From: Terrabacter sp. Ter38
Lineage (GTDB): Bacteria; Actinomycetota; Actinomycetes; Actinomycetales; Dermatophilaceae
NCBI RefSeq assembly: GCF_024519435.1
Contig: NZ_JALJRZ010000010.1
Coordinates: 62,001-126,000, forward strand
Reading direction: 5' to 3'
Length of the DNA: 64,000 nucleotides
Part shown: positions 51,809-60,189 of the stretch, in pieces
Numbering within the stretch: the stretch's first letter is position 1
How the letters are laid out: the number at the start of each line of letters is the position of its first letter
Notes under the pieces: generated by a model
The model's database searches: none
The model's input: only the letters and a program-made list of their open reading frames with translations
Told to the model about the DNA's origin: nothing
Program-made: the position numbers and the translations under genes

Positions 51809-53785
51809 TCAGTCCTTCGTCATGCCGGTCTTGATGAGGTCCATGACCGAGCTGTCGGCGAGGGTCGTCACGTCGCCGACCTCGCGACCTTCGGCCACAT
51901 CGCGCAGCAGGCGCCGCATGATCTTGCCGGAGCGGGTCTTCGGCAGCTCGCTGACGATCATGATCGAGCGCGGCTTCGCGATCGGGCCGATCTCCTTGGC
52001 CACGTGGTTGCGCAGCTCCTGGACGAGGTCCTTGCCCTCGCCCACCTCGTCGGCCTCCTCGACGAACTCCTGGCGCAGGATGACGAAGGCACACACGGCC
52101 TGCCCCGTCGTCTCGTCGTTGGCACCGACCACGGCGGCCTCGGCGACCTTCGGGTGCGACACGAGGGCCGACTCGATCTCGGCCGTCGACAGGCGGTGGC
52201 CCGAGACGTTCATGACGTCGTCGACGCGGCCGAGCAGCCAGATGTTGCCGTCGGCGTCGTACTTCGCGCCGTCGCCGGCGAAGTAGTACTTCTCGCCGAA
52301 CCGCGACCAGTACGTCTCCTTGTAGCGCTCCGGGTCGCCCCAGATGCCGCGCAGCATGGACGGCCACGGCTTCGTCAGCACGAGGTAGCCCACCTGCTCG
52401 GGCGTCGTGAACGGCTTGCCCTCGTCGTCGAGGATCTCGGCGCTGATGCCGGGGATCGGCTTCTGCGCCGAGCCGGGCTCGAGGGTCGTGACGCCGGGCA
52501 ACGGGCTGATCATGATCGCGCCGGTCTCGGTCTGCCACCACGTGTCGACGATCGGGGCACGTCCCCCGCCGATGTGCTTGTGGTACCAGAGCCAGGCCTC
52601 GGGGTTGATCGGCTCACCGACCGACCCGAGGAGCCGCAGCGAGCTCATGTCGAACTTCGACGGGATGTCGGAGCCCCACTTCATGAAGGTGCGCACGGCC
52701 GTCGGAGCCGTGTAGAGGATCGTGACCTTGTAGTCCTGGATGATCTCCCACCATCGCCCTTGGTGCGGGGTGTCGGGGGTCCCTTCGTACATCACCTGCG
52801 TCACGCCGTTGGTGAGCGGCCCGTAGACGATGTACGAGTGACCCGTGACCCAGCCGATGTCGGCGGTGCACCAGTAGACGTCGGTGTCGCGGTGGACGTC
52901 GTGGACGACGGCGTTCGTGTAGGCCGCCTGCGTCAGGTAGCCGCCGGTCGTGTGGAAGATGCCCTTCGGCTTCCCCGTCGTACCCGACGTGTAGAGGATG
53001 AAGAGCGGGTGCTCGGCCTCGAAGGGCTGCGCCTCATGGGTCGGCGCGGCCTTCTCGAGGGCCTCGTGCCACCAGACGTCGCGGTCGTTCCACGCGGTCT
53101 CCTGGCCGGTGCGCTTGACGACGAGCACGTGCTCGACCGACGTGTCGTCGTGGTCGAGGGCCGCGTCGACCGCCGGCTTGAGGGCCGACGGGGCGCCGCG
53201 GCGGTATCCGCCGTCCGACGTGATGACGACCTTCGCCTTGGCGTCGTCGATGCGCGAGTGCAGGGCCTCGGCCGAGAAGCCGCCGAAGACGACGGAGTGC
53301 GGGGCGCCGAGACGGGCGCAGGCGAGCATCGCGACCGCGGCCTCGGGGATCATCGGCAGGTAGATCGCGACGGTGTCGCCCTTGCCGACGCCGAGGTCGG
53401 CGAGGGCGTTGGCTGCGCGCTGCACCTCGACGTGGAGGTCGGCATACGTGATGTCGCGGGTGTCACCCTCGGGCTCACCGACGAAGTGGATCGCGACCTT
53501 GTCGCCCCGTCCCGCCTCGACGTGGCGGTCGACGGCGTTGACGCACGCGTTGAGCTCGCCGTCGGCGAACCACTTCGCGAAGGGCGGGTTGCTCCAGTCC
53601 AGCGACTGCGTGAACGGCGTGCTCCACGTGAGGTAGGTGCGGGCCTGATCGGCCCAGAATCCGTCGTGGTCGGCGGCGGCCTGCTCGTAGAGGGCGGCCG
53701 TGCCGTTCGCCTGCGCGGCGAAGTCGGGCGGCGGTGGGAAGGTCAGTCCCTCATGGACGAGGTTCTCGAGCGGCTCTTCGCTCAC
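51809..53785 (-). CDS. acs: Acetyl-CoA synthetase
   Basis: 658 residues, full length for ACS. It makes acetyl-CoA from acetate, ATP and CoA through acetyl-AMP, in the cytoplasm. Motifs include [76 protein letters not shown], and the C-terminal [15 protein letters not shown], whose lysine is the usual acetylation control point. GTG 53785 ([14 protein letters not shown]) has AAAGGG seven bases upstream, so I prefer it to earlier ATGs. Its place matches acs (Rv3667) in mycobacteria. Confidence 0.95.
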   Translation of the reverse strand: MSEEPLENLVHEGLTFPPPPDFAAQANGTAALYEQAAADHDGFWADQARTYLTWSTPFTQSLDWSNPPFAKWFADGELNACVNAVDRHVEAGRGDKVAIHFVGEPEGDTRDITYADLHVEVQRAANALADLGVGKGDTVAIYLPMIPEAAVAMLACARLGAPHSVVFGGFSAEALHSRIDDAKAKVVITSDGGYRRGAPSALKPAVDAALDHDDTSVEHVLVVKRTGQETAWNDRDVWWHEALEKAAPTHEAQPFEAEHPLFILYTSGTTGKPKGIFHTTGGYLTQAAYTNAVVHDVHRDTDVYWCTADIGWVTGHSYIVYGPLTNGVTQVMYEGTPDTPHQGRWWEIIQDYKVTILYTAPTAVRTFMKWGSDIPSKFDMSSLRLLGSVGEPINPEAWLWYHKHIGGGRAPIVDTWWQTETGAIMISPLPGVTTLEPGSAQKPIPGISAEILDDEGKPFTTPEQVGYLVLTKPWPSMLRGIWGDPERYKETYWSRFGEKYYFAGDGAKYDADGNIWLLGRVDDVMNVSGHRLSTAEIESALVSHPKVAEAAVVGANDETTGQAVCAFVILRQEFVEEADEVGEGKDLVQELRNHVAKEIGPIAKPRSIMIVSELPKTRSGKIMRRLLRDVAEGREVGDVTTLADSSVMDLIKTGMTKD

Positions 53786-54071
53786 GGTGTCACCCTTTCG
53801 CATCGACGATGGTGCGGTCGCGCGGCCCGTGCCCGTGTCGGCGGGGCTACGCGCTTGATGCACAACTCAAACGCAGGCTAGTTCGCGCTTCAAGGGTGCA
53901 GTGAGCCGGGTCTCATCGCTACCGGCGAGTAGCCCGCCGAGCGGTCCGGGACCGAGGACGAGCGGTCGGGCCCGGGGGCACCCGCGCCGGGCGGACGGCA
54001 TACGTGGGCCACCCGGGGTGGGGTCGTGTGTCGGAGCCATCCGGGGTGGGTGGTCGTGACGAAGATGGGGT

Positions 54072-54938
54072 GTGACCGACTGGACCTATCGCCTCGTCAT
54101 CCGCGCTGCCCTCGGGGTCTTCGCGGCGCTCGGCCTGCGCATCGACGTGCGGGGAGCGGAGCACCTGCCGCGCCAGGGCGGCGCGGTCCTCGCCGGCAAC
54201 CACGTGGGCTTCCTCGACTTCCTCTTCGTCGGTCTCGTCGGACGGCAGCGGGGACGGTTCGTCCGGTTCCTCGCCAAGCAGGGCGTCTTCACCCCACCGG
54301 TCGTCGGGCCGGCGATGCAGGCGATGGGTCACGTGGCCGTGGACCGCCTGCACGGTGAGGTCGCGCTGCGCCACGCTGTCGCCAGGGCCGGCGCCGGGGA
54401 GGTCGTCGGGGTCTTCCCCGAGGCCACGATCTCGCACTCGTGGGAGCTGCGGCCGCTCCGTCCCGGTGCGGCCGCCGTCGCGACGTGGTGCCAGGTGCCG
54501 CTCGTCCCGGTGGCCGTCTGGGGCAGCCAGCGGATCCTGACGGTGGGCGGCCGGTTCAGCCTCCGACGTGGCACGGCTGTCACCATCGTCGTCGGCGAGC
54601 CGCTGACTCCCGCCCCCGATGCCGAGCCGTATGCCGTCTCCGAGCAGCTGCGGGAGCGCCTGCAGGCCGTTCTCACCCAGGCCATGGACGCCTACCCCGA
54701 CCGCCCCCGCGACGATGCCGACCGCTGGTGGCTCCCCGCCTCCCGTGGCGGCAGCGCGCCCGGTCTCGCGGAAGGCCTGCGCCTCGACGAGGAGGGGATG
54801 CGTCAGGCAGACCTCGCCGCCGAGGCGCGGATCCAGCGGTCCCGCAAGGGCGCCCGTCTCACGCCCCTTCGACGCGGTCGCATCGCGACGGGGCGGGCTC
54901 ACGCGTCACGGTCGGCGATCCGCGACAGCGCCTCGTAG
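54072..54938 (+). CDS. 1-acylglycerol-3-phosphate acyltransferase-like (PlsC family)
   Basis: 288 residues. The family's HX4D is in AGNHVGFLDFLFVG, and the FPEAT motif (usual FPEGT) in VVGVFPEATISHSWELRPLRPGAAAVA. An N-terminal membrane-proximal helix and the RFVRFLAKQGVF stretch fit PlsC enzymes that acylate lysophospholipids at the inner membrane. The C-terminal ~60 residues are Arg-rich and polar. It starts at GTG 54072 and converges on trpS. Confidence 0.88.
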   Translation: MTDWTYRLVIRAALGVFAALGLRIDVRGAEHLPRQGGAVLAGNHVGFLDFLFVGLVGRQRGRFVRFLAKQGVFTPPVVGPAMQAMGHVAVDRLHGEVALRHAVARAGAGEVVGVFPEATISHSWELRPLRPGAAAVATWCQVPLVPVAVWGSQRILTVGGRFSLRRGTAVTIVVGEPLTPAPDAEPYAVSEQLRERLQAVLTQAMDAYPDRPRDDADRWWLPASRGGSAPGLAEGLRLDEEGMRQADLAAEARIQRSRKGARLTPLRRGRIATGRAHASRSAIRDSAS

Positions 54939-55063
54939 TCCGCCCGGTCCCTGGCCGAATCCTGCTCGTCGTCCATGCGCGGCCGGCTCTTGTCCTCGAG
55001 AGGCGTGTGCTGCCGACCGCTTCCGCCACGAGCAGCGTCCAGTGGGGAAGGTCGTCGCCGGTC

Positions 55064-56230
55064 TCAGTAGCTCATGCCCATCACCGCCCGCACGGTCGCC
55101 AGGGTCCGCTCCGCCACCGCGTTGGCCCGCGCGTTTCCCTCGTGCAGCACCGACGTGAGGTATGCCGGGTCGCGCGCGAGGTCGGACCGCCGCGCCCGGT
55201 GGCCGGCGAGGGACTCGTTGACAGCGTCGGTGACGACACGCTTGAGCGCCTGGGCGCCGCCGTCGCCGACTCGATCAGCCACCGACTCCGGCGCCTCGTC
55301 GAGGAACAGTCCGGCGATCGTCAGCAGGTTGGCCACGGCGGGACGATCCTTGGGGTCGAAGGTGATCCGGCGCTCCGAGTCGGTTCGCGCGGCCCGGACC
55401 CGGGCGGCCGTCTCGTCGGCGGTGTCGCGCAGGTTGACGACGTTGCCCTTGCTCTTGCTCATCTTCGTGCCGTCCGTGCCGAGGAGCAGCGGAACCTCGC
55501 TGAGCAGGGCCTCGGGCTCCGCGAACACGCTGTGCCCTGCGGCATACCGCTGGTTGAAGCGGCGCGCGATGGCGCGGGTCTGCTCGAGGTGTGGCAGCTG
55601 GTCGCGGCCGACCGGCACGATCCTGCTGTGGCAGAAGAGGATGTCGGCCGCCTGGTGCACCGGGTAGGTGAGCAGCAGACCTGACAGCGGCCGCCCGTAG
55701 GACAGTGCGAGCTCGTCCTTGACCGTCGGGTTGCGGCGGAGCTCCGCGTCCGTGACGAGGGACAGGAACGGCAGCATGAGCTGGTTGAGGGCCGGCACCG
55801 CGCTGTGCGTGAAGATCGTCGTCCGGTCCGGGTCGAGGCCGGCGGCGAGGTAGTCGAGGACGAGTCCCTGGACGTTGGCCCCCATCTCGCCGACCGAGTC
55901 GCGGTCGGTGATGACCTGGTAGTCGGCAATGACGACGAAGGTCTCGACTCCCTTGTCCTGCAGCCTGACCCGGTTGCGCAGGCTGGCGAGGTAGTGGCCG
56001 ATGTGGAGCGGCCCGGTGGGACGGTCACCCGTCAGCATCCGGAAACGAGCGGCACCCTCGGTGCTGTTGCCGTCGCTTCCGGCGGCGTGCTGGTCGATGA
56101 GCGCGTCGAGGACGGCGCTGCGCTCCAGCGCCACGGCATACGTCGCGCTCTCGTCGGTGTCGCCCGAGCCGAGCGGAGCGTCGGGGCGGGTCGGGCTGCT
56201 GGTCATGCTGCTGGTCATGCTGCTGGTCAT
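55064..56230 (-). CDS. trpS: Tryptophanyl-tRNA synthetase
   Basis: 388 residues, class Ic synthetase charging tRNA-Trp. It has the HIGH-type signature GPLHIGHYLAS and the KMSKS loop TDGTKMSKSKGNVVNL, plus TYPVHQAADILFC and VPVGRDQLPHLEQTR. The N-terminus is longer than usual and holds an MTSSMTSSMTSS triplet repeat (three Met starts); ATG 56230 follows GAGGAGA. Upstream are a tandem-Trp leader peptide and an attenuator hairpin. The Gly-His at GHYL and other catalytic features look intact, so this may be the housekeeping enzyme. Confidence 0.95.
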   Translation of the reverse strand: MTSSMTSSMTSSPTRPDAPLGSGDTDESATYAVALERSAVLDALIDQHAAGSDGNSTEGAARFRMLTGDRPTGPLHIGHYLASLRNRVRLQDKGVETFVVIADYQVITDRDSVGEMGANVQGLVLDYLAAGLDPDRTTIFTHSAVPALNQLMLPFLSLVTDAELRRNPTVKDELALSYGRPLSGLLLTYPVHQAADILFCHSRIVPVGRDQLPHLEQTRAIARRFNQRYAAGHSVFAEPEALLSEVPLLLGTDGTKMSKSKGNVVNLRDTADETAARVRAARTDSERRITFDPKDRPAVANLLTIAGLFLDEAPESVADRVGDGGAQALKRVVTDAVNESLAGHRARRSDLARDPAYLTSVLHEGNARANAVAERTLATVRAVMGMSY

Positions 56231-56292
56231 GGTCTCTCCTCGTGTGGTGGGTGCCCACAGGAGAGACCTCGCCACACGTCCTGGACATGCGA

Positions 56293-56314
56293 GGAGCCGC
56301 CCGTGGGCGGCTCC
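56293..56314 (-). terminator. trpS attenuator hairpin
   Basis: A GC-perfect inverted repeat GGAGCCGCCC/GGGCGGCTCC, arms 56293-56302 and 56305-56314, stands between the leader peptide and trpS on the minus strand. It is the likely terminator. GGCGGC just after the leader stop (near 56335) could pair with GCCGCC of the arm to form the alternative antiterminator. There is no U-run. Confidence 0.65.
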
Positions 56315-56342
56315 GGATCTCGGGTTGGTTCGACGGGCCGCC

Positions 56343-56390
56343 TCAGATGGGCAGCCACCACGCGCGGATCGGTGCGACGGTCGAACTCAT
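56343..56390 (-). CDS. trpS leader peptide with tandem tryptophans
   Basis: A 15-codon reading frame on the minus strand encodes MSSTVAPIRAWWLPI and ends in TGA. Two adjacent TGG codons near the end are the signature of ribosome-mediated attenuation: scarce charged tRNA-Trp stalls the ribosome there and favours antitermination of trpS. It is too short for ordinary gene finding. The ATG lies seven bases after a TACCCT -10 box, so translation is probably leaderless. Confidence 0.82.
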   Translation of the reverse strand: MSSTVAPIRAWWLPI

Positions 56391-56397
56391 GTCAGTG

Positions 56398-56427
56398 AGG
56401 GTACTCACGCCCCGGAGGGCTGTCGAA
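56398..56427 (-). promoter_or_regulatory. Promoter for trpS leader
   Basis: On the minus strand, TTCGAC (56427-56422) and TACCCT (56403-56398) are separated by 18 bases. The leader ATG starts seven bases after the -10 box, consistent with a leaderless transcript. It lies back-to-back with the start of the Fic-like gene. Confidence 0.6.
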
Positions 56428-56465
56428 CGCCGGGATGTCGGCCCGAACGCTCCTACGCTGGGCCG

Positions 56466-57338
56466 GTGCCTGATGCCCAGCCCTCCCGGACCGAGCTGCT
56501 CGACCAGCTCGCCGCGCTGACCGACCTGCCCGACGTGCGCGCCCGCGCCGACGCGGCGCGGGAGGCCTGCACGGCGCTCCGCTTCCACGAGGCCCTGCGC
56601 CGGCGCATCCCCGAGGCCTCCGCCGAGTCCCGGGTGCGCGGCGCCCAGGCGAGCGCGGCCCTCGACGGCGCCGAGTTCCCCGTCGACCTCGTGCGCGAGC
56701 TGATGAGTGGCGCGCGCGACTGGCCCGACGACCTCGACCCCGGTCTGCGCACCCTCAAGGGCGCCGTCTCGGCCACCGCGGAGAGCGAGCGCGTCGCCGC
56801 GCTCGTGCGCACCGCACCGCTCCAGGCGCTGGCTCGACTCCACGTCGCCGCCGCGTCGCCGGTCGTGGGTGGTGACGCCCTCGGCCGTCCGCGCATCGGT
56901 GACGAGGGATGCACCGAGCTCGTCGACCTCGGGCCGGCGCCGGCACCGACCGTCGTCGCCGCGCGCCTCGCGTCCCTCTCCGACGTCATCGTCGCCGCGG
57001 CCGGCAGCAACCGCGTCCCGGCGTCCGTGGTCGCCGCGCTCGTGCACGCAGAGATCGCCGCGATCCGCCCGTTCGTCCACGGCAACGGGCTCGTGGCGCG
57101 GGCCATGGAGCGCGCGCTCGTCCAGGCCCTCGGGCTCGACCCGACCGGAGTCGCCGTCCCCGAAGCCGGCCACGTGGCCAACGGTGGGCCGGCCTACCTC
57201 GGTGCGCTGACGGCATACGCCCAGGGTGGCGCCGCAGGCGTCGGCCTCTGGCTCGCCCAGGCGGGGGAGGCCATGGTCCGCGGGGCTTCGGAGGGGGAGC
57301 GGATCAGCGACGCGGTGCGCGCTGGTCGACTCAGCTGA
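56466..57338 (+). CDS. Fic-domain protein with degenerate active site
   Basis: 290 residues. The C-terminal half carries a Fic core, HAEIAAIRPFVHGNGLVARAMERALVQ, where the canonical H-P-F-x-(D/E)-G-N-G-R-x-x-R is changed: catalytic His is Arg201, the acidic residue is His205, and the first Arg is Leu209; Phe203, GNG and Arg212 remain. AMPylation is thus unlikely and a structural or inverse role possible. GTG 56466 lies six bases after a TACGCT box (56454-56459), suggesting a leaderless transcript divergent from the trpS leader. No cognate antitoxin (inhibitory helix gene) is adjacent. A 7-bp hairpin followed by GTTTCTT (57399-57416) terminates it. Confidence 0.78.
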   Translation: MPDAQPSRTELLDQLAALTDLPDVRARADAAREACTALRFHEALRRRIPEASAESRVRGAQASAALDGAEFPVDLVRELMSGARDWPDDLDPGLRTLKGAVSATAESERVAALVRTAPLQALARLHVAAASPVVGGDALGRPRIGDEGCTELVDLGPAPAPTVVAARLASLSDVIVAAAGSNRVPASVVAALVHAEIAAIRPFVHGNGLVARAMERALVQALGLDPTGVAVPEAGHVANGGPAYLGALTAYAQGGAAGVGLWLAQAGEAMVRGASEGERISDAVRAGRLS

Positions 57339-57398
57339 CCACCACATGAGCCACCTGAGCCCTGGCTGACAGCCCGGAAGCGGCGATTCGTGCGGGAT

Positions 57399-57416
57399 GT
57401 CCACAGGGGTGGACAG
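57399..57416 (+). terminator. Terminator after the Fic-like gene
   Basis: TGTCCAC-aggg-GTGGACA (57399-57416) followed by GTTTCTT lies 60 bases after the Fic-like stop, a small stem with a T-containing tail. Confidence 0.55.
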
Positions 57417-57480
57417 TTTCTTGGTGCTGCGGCGACGAGGGGGGTGTCGCCACGCCGACGTCGTGGAGTAGAACGGACTC

Positions 57481-57682
57481 AGGAACCACATCGCCGAGAG
57501 GCGTAGATCCGGATCCACGCAGAACAGATGTCTCGAGAAGAGGCCGAGTACCCACGCGAGAGCAGTTCCCTTGGAACAGTCCACCCCCGGGCGCACAACC
57601 GGGGCGACACTATCGAGAATGCACGCCTGGTAGCCCGGAGCTTCTCTGGAGGCCCTCCGACCGTTGGTCGGGGGGCCTCCGC
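57481..57682 (+). ncRNA. Candidate 6S/Ms1-like structured RNA (position-based)
   Basis: This gene-free stretch upstream of the ssd-type gene is rich in pairing segments: GTTCC/GGAAC at 57565-57577, CCCCGG/CCGGGG at 57585-57604, and a 15-bp stem with a 3-base loop (57648-57662 with 57666-57680, one G-U) at the end. A TAGAAC box is at 57469-57474. In M. tuberculosis and M. smegmatis the abundant Ms1 (MTS2823) RNA lies in the corresponding gap beside Rv3660c. The call rests on that synteny plus structure, not on sequence match, and the strand is uncertain: by synteny with the mycobacteria the RNA could lie on the minus strand. Confidence 0.35.
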
Positions 57683-57731
57683 CTCGTGTGGGACGTTCTG
57701 TCGTCGCCTGCGGATCTCAACGTTCCTGTTT

Positions 57732-57771
57732 GTGTCGTGACAAATCAGGAGAAATCACTGCGTGTCGTGAC
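57732..57771. repeat. GTGTCGTGAC direct repeats 30 bases apart
   Basis: GTGTCGTGAC occurs at 57732-57741 and again at 57762-57771, exactly 30 bases (about three helix turns) apart, in an AT-richer patch between the two hairpins and shortly before the second candidate RNA. This looks like a paired protein-binding site. Confidence 0.5.
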
Positions 57772-57804
57772 TTCTCGGTTTGCAATCCTCAGGACTAACG
57801 TCCA

Positions 57805-57924
57805 GCATTGTTGGTGGTGCTCCCCGCATGGGTTCGAGCGCCGACGCGATCTGGCCCCTCCCCCCCGGTGCCAGTCTCGTGAGGTGGCCTTCGTCTTCCC
57901 CCGGACGAAGGCCACCACTCTTTT
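57805..57924 (+). ncRNA. Second candidate small RNA ending in a T-tract terminator
   Basis: A 13-bp stem (57883-57895 with 57904-57916), loop TTCCCCCG, followed by ACTCTTTT (57917-57924), is the clearest intrinsic terminator in the window. No reading frame with a ribosome site precedes it. A TAACGT box at 57796-57801 could start a transcript of about 120 bases. It may be an sRNA or the leader of the Tad cluster that ends early; the ssd-type start codon is 130 bases further on. Confidence 0.4.
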
Positions 57925-58054
57925 CGGGGCCAGCGTGTGCCCGGGTTCGTGCGGCTGCGTCGGCTTTTCCACACCCCCGTGCGCGTGGGGACGGGTATCC
58001 ACCGGCTTGGGTATGCCGCTGGGCCGGCTCCGCCCGGTGCGTGACGGTGGGCGC
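57925..58054. other. Leader before the second Tad cluster
   Basis: About 130 bases between the T-tract terminator and the ssd-type start. It holds GTATGCC at 58011 and a GGTGGG site before ATG 58055. I see no gene; the Tad promoter is not evident. Confidence 0.3.
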
Positions 58055-58843
58055 ATGGGAAACGTCATCGCCTTCGTTCCGGCCTCTGGTGGGGTCGGGT
58101 CCTCAACCCTCGCGGCCGCCGTTGCCGTGCGCGCCGCCGCGGCCGCGCGCTCGGTCGTGGCCGTCGATCTCGACCGCGTCTCAGGGTCTCTCGACGTCGT
58201 CTTCGGCCTCGAGCAGGAGCCGGGGTGGCGCTGGCCGGAGCTGGCCGACGTCGCGGGCGTCGTGGACGGGCTCGGGCTGGCCGACGAGCTCCCGGTCTCG
58301 TGCGGTGTGCCCGTGCTCTCGGGGAGCGGCGGCTCGGGCTGGGTCGCACCGCTCGACGAGGAGGGCGACGGCTGGGTGCAGAGCCTGCCCGACGTCGTGG
58401 CCGGCCTGGCCGACGCGCACGACCTGACGGTCCTCGACCTGTCCCGAGACCCGTCCGTCCTGGCCCGCGTCGGCCTGCTCGTCGACGCGGTCGTCGTCGT
58501 GTCCGGCACCCAGGTGCCGCAGCTCGCGGCCACCTCCGCGGTCGTGTCGGGCGTGCGCGGCCTGCTCGGACGTCTGCGTGACACCGGGCAGGCGTGGGAG
58601 CGCAAGCCGCTGCTGCCCATCGAGCCCTGGGTGGTCCTGCGCGGAGGCCGCATCGAGCCCGACCTCGAGGACCTCGTCATGGATGGGCTCGACGTGCCGC
58701 TCGTGGCCACGGTCGGCGACGACCGGCGCCTCGTCGCCGAGGTGGCCGAGGGGCTGCCGCCGGGTGCGCGAGGGCGTGGCGAGGTCGTGCGTGCCGCCGA
58801 CGAGCTGCTGCTGCGTCTCACCGACCAGGCGGTCGCTGCATGA
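58055..58843 (+). CDS. ssd: Ssd/CpaE-like septum-site-type ATPase homologue with degenerate P-loop
   Basis: 262 residues. The MinD-like fold begins GNVIAFVPASGGVGSSTLAAAVAVRAA with VVAVDLDRVSGSLDVVFGLE and LTVLDLSRD. Compared with KGGVGKTT, both lysines are lost (S-GGVGS-S-T), as in the Ssd/TadZ type. In M. tuberculosis the homologue Rv3660c begins the second Tad cluster and its overexpression affects septation. ATG 58055 is used; an N-terminal receiver-like half is missing. It is coupled to cpaF by ATGA overlap. Role in pilus polar placement versus division is unsettled. Confidence 0.85.
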   Translation: MGNVIAFVPASGGVGSSTLAAAVAVRAAAAARSVVAVDLDRVSGSLDVVFGLEQEPGWRWPELADVAGVVDGLGLADELPVSCGVPVLSGSGGSGWVAPLDEEGDGWVQSLPDVVAGLADAHDLTVLDLSRDPSVLARVGLLVDAVVVVSGTQVPQLAATSAVVSGVRGLLGRLRDTGQAWERKPLLPIEPWVVLRGGRIEPDLEDLVMDGLDVPLVATVGDDRRLVAEVAEGLPPGARGRGEVVRAADELLLRLTDQAVAA

Positions 58844-60189
58844 GCGTCCAGTCACGGCCCGGCGGGTCGCTGACGCCGGCGGTGTGGCAGCGCGTCCGTG
58901 ACGGCATCGGTCCCGACGGCGCAGCGGTGGCCGAGGTGGCGACCCAGGAGCGTGGGGCGCTCGGAGCACACCGCGTCGCCGAGACCCGGTCGGCGCTGGC
59001 CTCGCGGGTGCTCGGCGCCGGACCGCTCGACCCCTGGCTCGCCGAGCCGGGCGTCACCGACATCGCCGTCAACGGCGACGGACGCATCTGGGTCGACCGC
59101 GGTCACGGCATGGAGTGGGTGGGCGAGCGACTCGATGCCGACGACGCACGGGGTCTCGCCGTCCGACTGGCCGGCATCGCGGGGCGCCGCCTCGACGAGG
59201 CCAGTCCCTGGGTCGACGGGCAGCTCCCGTCCGGCGCTCGCCTCCACGCGATGCTGCCGCCGCTCGTCGACGTTGGCCCGCACATCACGATCCGGGTTCC
59301 GCCCGGGGAGCCGGTGTCCCTGACCGAGCTGTGCGGACGCGCGATGCTGCCCCCGGAGTGGCTGCCCGTGCTGCGCGCCCTGGTCGCCCGGCGGCTCGCG
59401 TTCGTCGTCTCCGGCGGCACGGGGGCGGGCAAGACCACCCTCCTGGCGGCGCTGCTCGGCTGCAGCGACCCGGTCGAGCGGCTGCTCGTCGTCGAGGACG
59501 TCCGCGAGCTGACGGTCGACCACCCGCACCTCATCCGGCTCGAGGCACGACCGGCCAACGTCGAAGGCGCAGGCGAGGTCACGTTGACGACGCTCGTACG
59601 GCAGGCGCTGCGCATGCGTCCGGACCGGATCGTCGTCGGCGAGGTTCGTGGGGCCGAGGTCCGGGAACTGCTGGCCGCGCTCAACACCGGCCATGAGGGC
59701 GGGTGCGGCACGGTCCACGCCAACGCCCCGGCCGACGTCGTGGCCCGGTTCGAGGCGCTCGGTGCCTTGGCGAACCTGGGGCCTGAAGCGGTCCGCGCCC
59801 AGCTGGCGGCCGCCATCGACGTCGTCGTGCACGTGACACGCGACCGCGCAGGCCGGCGCGTCGCCTCGGTGGCGGCGCTGTTCCGCCGCGACGGCAACCC
59901 CTGCATCGTGCCCGCGCTCGAGTGGGACGGCCCCGGTCAGGAGCCTCGATGCGGTCCGGCGTGGTCAGCGCTCGCGGGTCGGCTCGGGCTGGAGTCGGAG
60001 CTCGTTCGCCCGACCCCGGCGACTCCGGCACCAGCTCTGACCCCGACCGCGGCCCCGACCGCGGCCCCGGCCACATCGACCGCCTCGGCCCCACCGGCCG
60101 CCTCTGCCCCACCGACCGCCTCTGCCCCACCGGCCGCCTCGACCCCACCGGCGGCCTCGGTCACGGCCTCGATCGCGGAGGCGTCGTGA
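58840..60189 (+). CDS. CpaF/TadA-type ATPase of the second Tad cluster
   Basis: 449 residues. Motifs: AEPGVTDIAVNGDGRIWVDRG, Walker A VSGGTGAGKTTLLAALL, Asp box LLVVEDVRELTV, MRPDRIVVGEVRGAEVRELLAALNTGHEGGCGTVHAN. So ATP binding and hydrolysis should be intact. The C-terminal ~55 residues are a low-complexity Pro/Ala/Thr/Ser tail encoded partly by four 18-base units (60085-60156). Start ATG 58840 overlaps the ssd-type stop; stop overlaps the next GTG start. It corresponds to Rv3659c. Confidence 0.92.
   Translation: MSVQSRPGGSLTPAVWQRVRDGIGPDGAAVAEVATQERGALGAHRVAETRSALASRVLGAGPLDPWLAEPGVTDIAVNGDGRIWVDRGHGMEWVGERLDADDARGLAVRLAGIAGRRLDEASPWVDGQLPSGARLHAMLPPLVDVGPHITIRVPPGEPVSLTELCGRAMLPPEWLPVLRALVARRLAFVVSGGTGAGKTTLLAALLGCSDPVERLLVVEDVRELTVDHPHLIRLEARPANVEGAGEVTLTTLVRQALRMRPDRIVVGEVRGAEVRELLAALNTGHEGGCGTVHANAPADVVARFEALGALANLGPEAVRAQLAAAIDVVVHVTRDRAGRRVASVAALFRRDGNPCIVPALEWDGPGQEPRCGPAWSALAGRLGLESELVRPTPATPAPALTPTAAPTAAPATSTASAPPAASAPPTASAPPAASTPPAASVTASIAEAS
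60085..60156 (+). repeat. Four 18-bp in-frame repeats (CpaF tail)
   Basis: Units at 60085-60102, 60103-60120, 60121-60138 and 60139-60156 vary around TCTGCCCCACCGGCCGCC, coding S-A-P-P-(A/T)-A. Unit number can change without shifting frame, altering tail length. Confidence 0.8.

Noticed and set aside
54899-54976. Minus-strand frame of 25 codons (MDDEQDSARDRADYEALSR...) after trpS
   Set aside because: The frame is open back to the trpS stop and looks protein-like, but it overlaps the acyltransferase end and has no ribosome site, so I did not call it.
56001-56465. N-terminal extension of the Fic-like gene back to 56001
   Set aside because: It would run through the trpS N-terminus, attenuator and leader peptide; the sequence is not protein-like and GTG 56466 has a promoter directly ahead.
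57825-57845. GGGTTCGAGCGCC resembling a tRNA T-arm
   Set aside because: No matching acceptor stem, D-arm or anticodon arm could be built around it.
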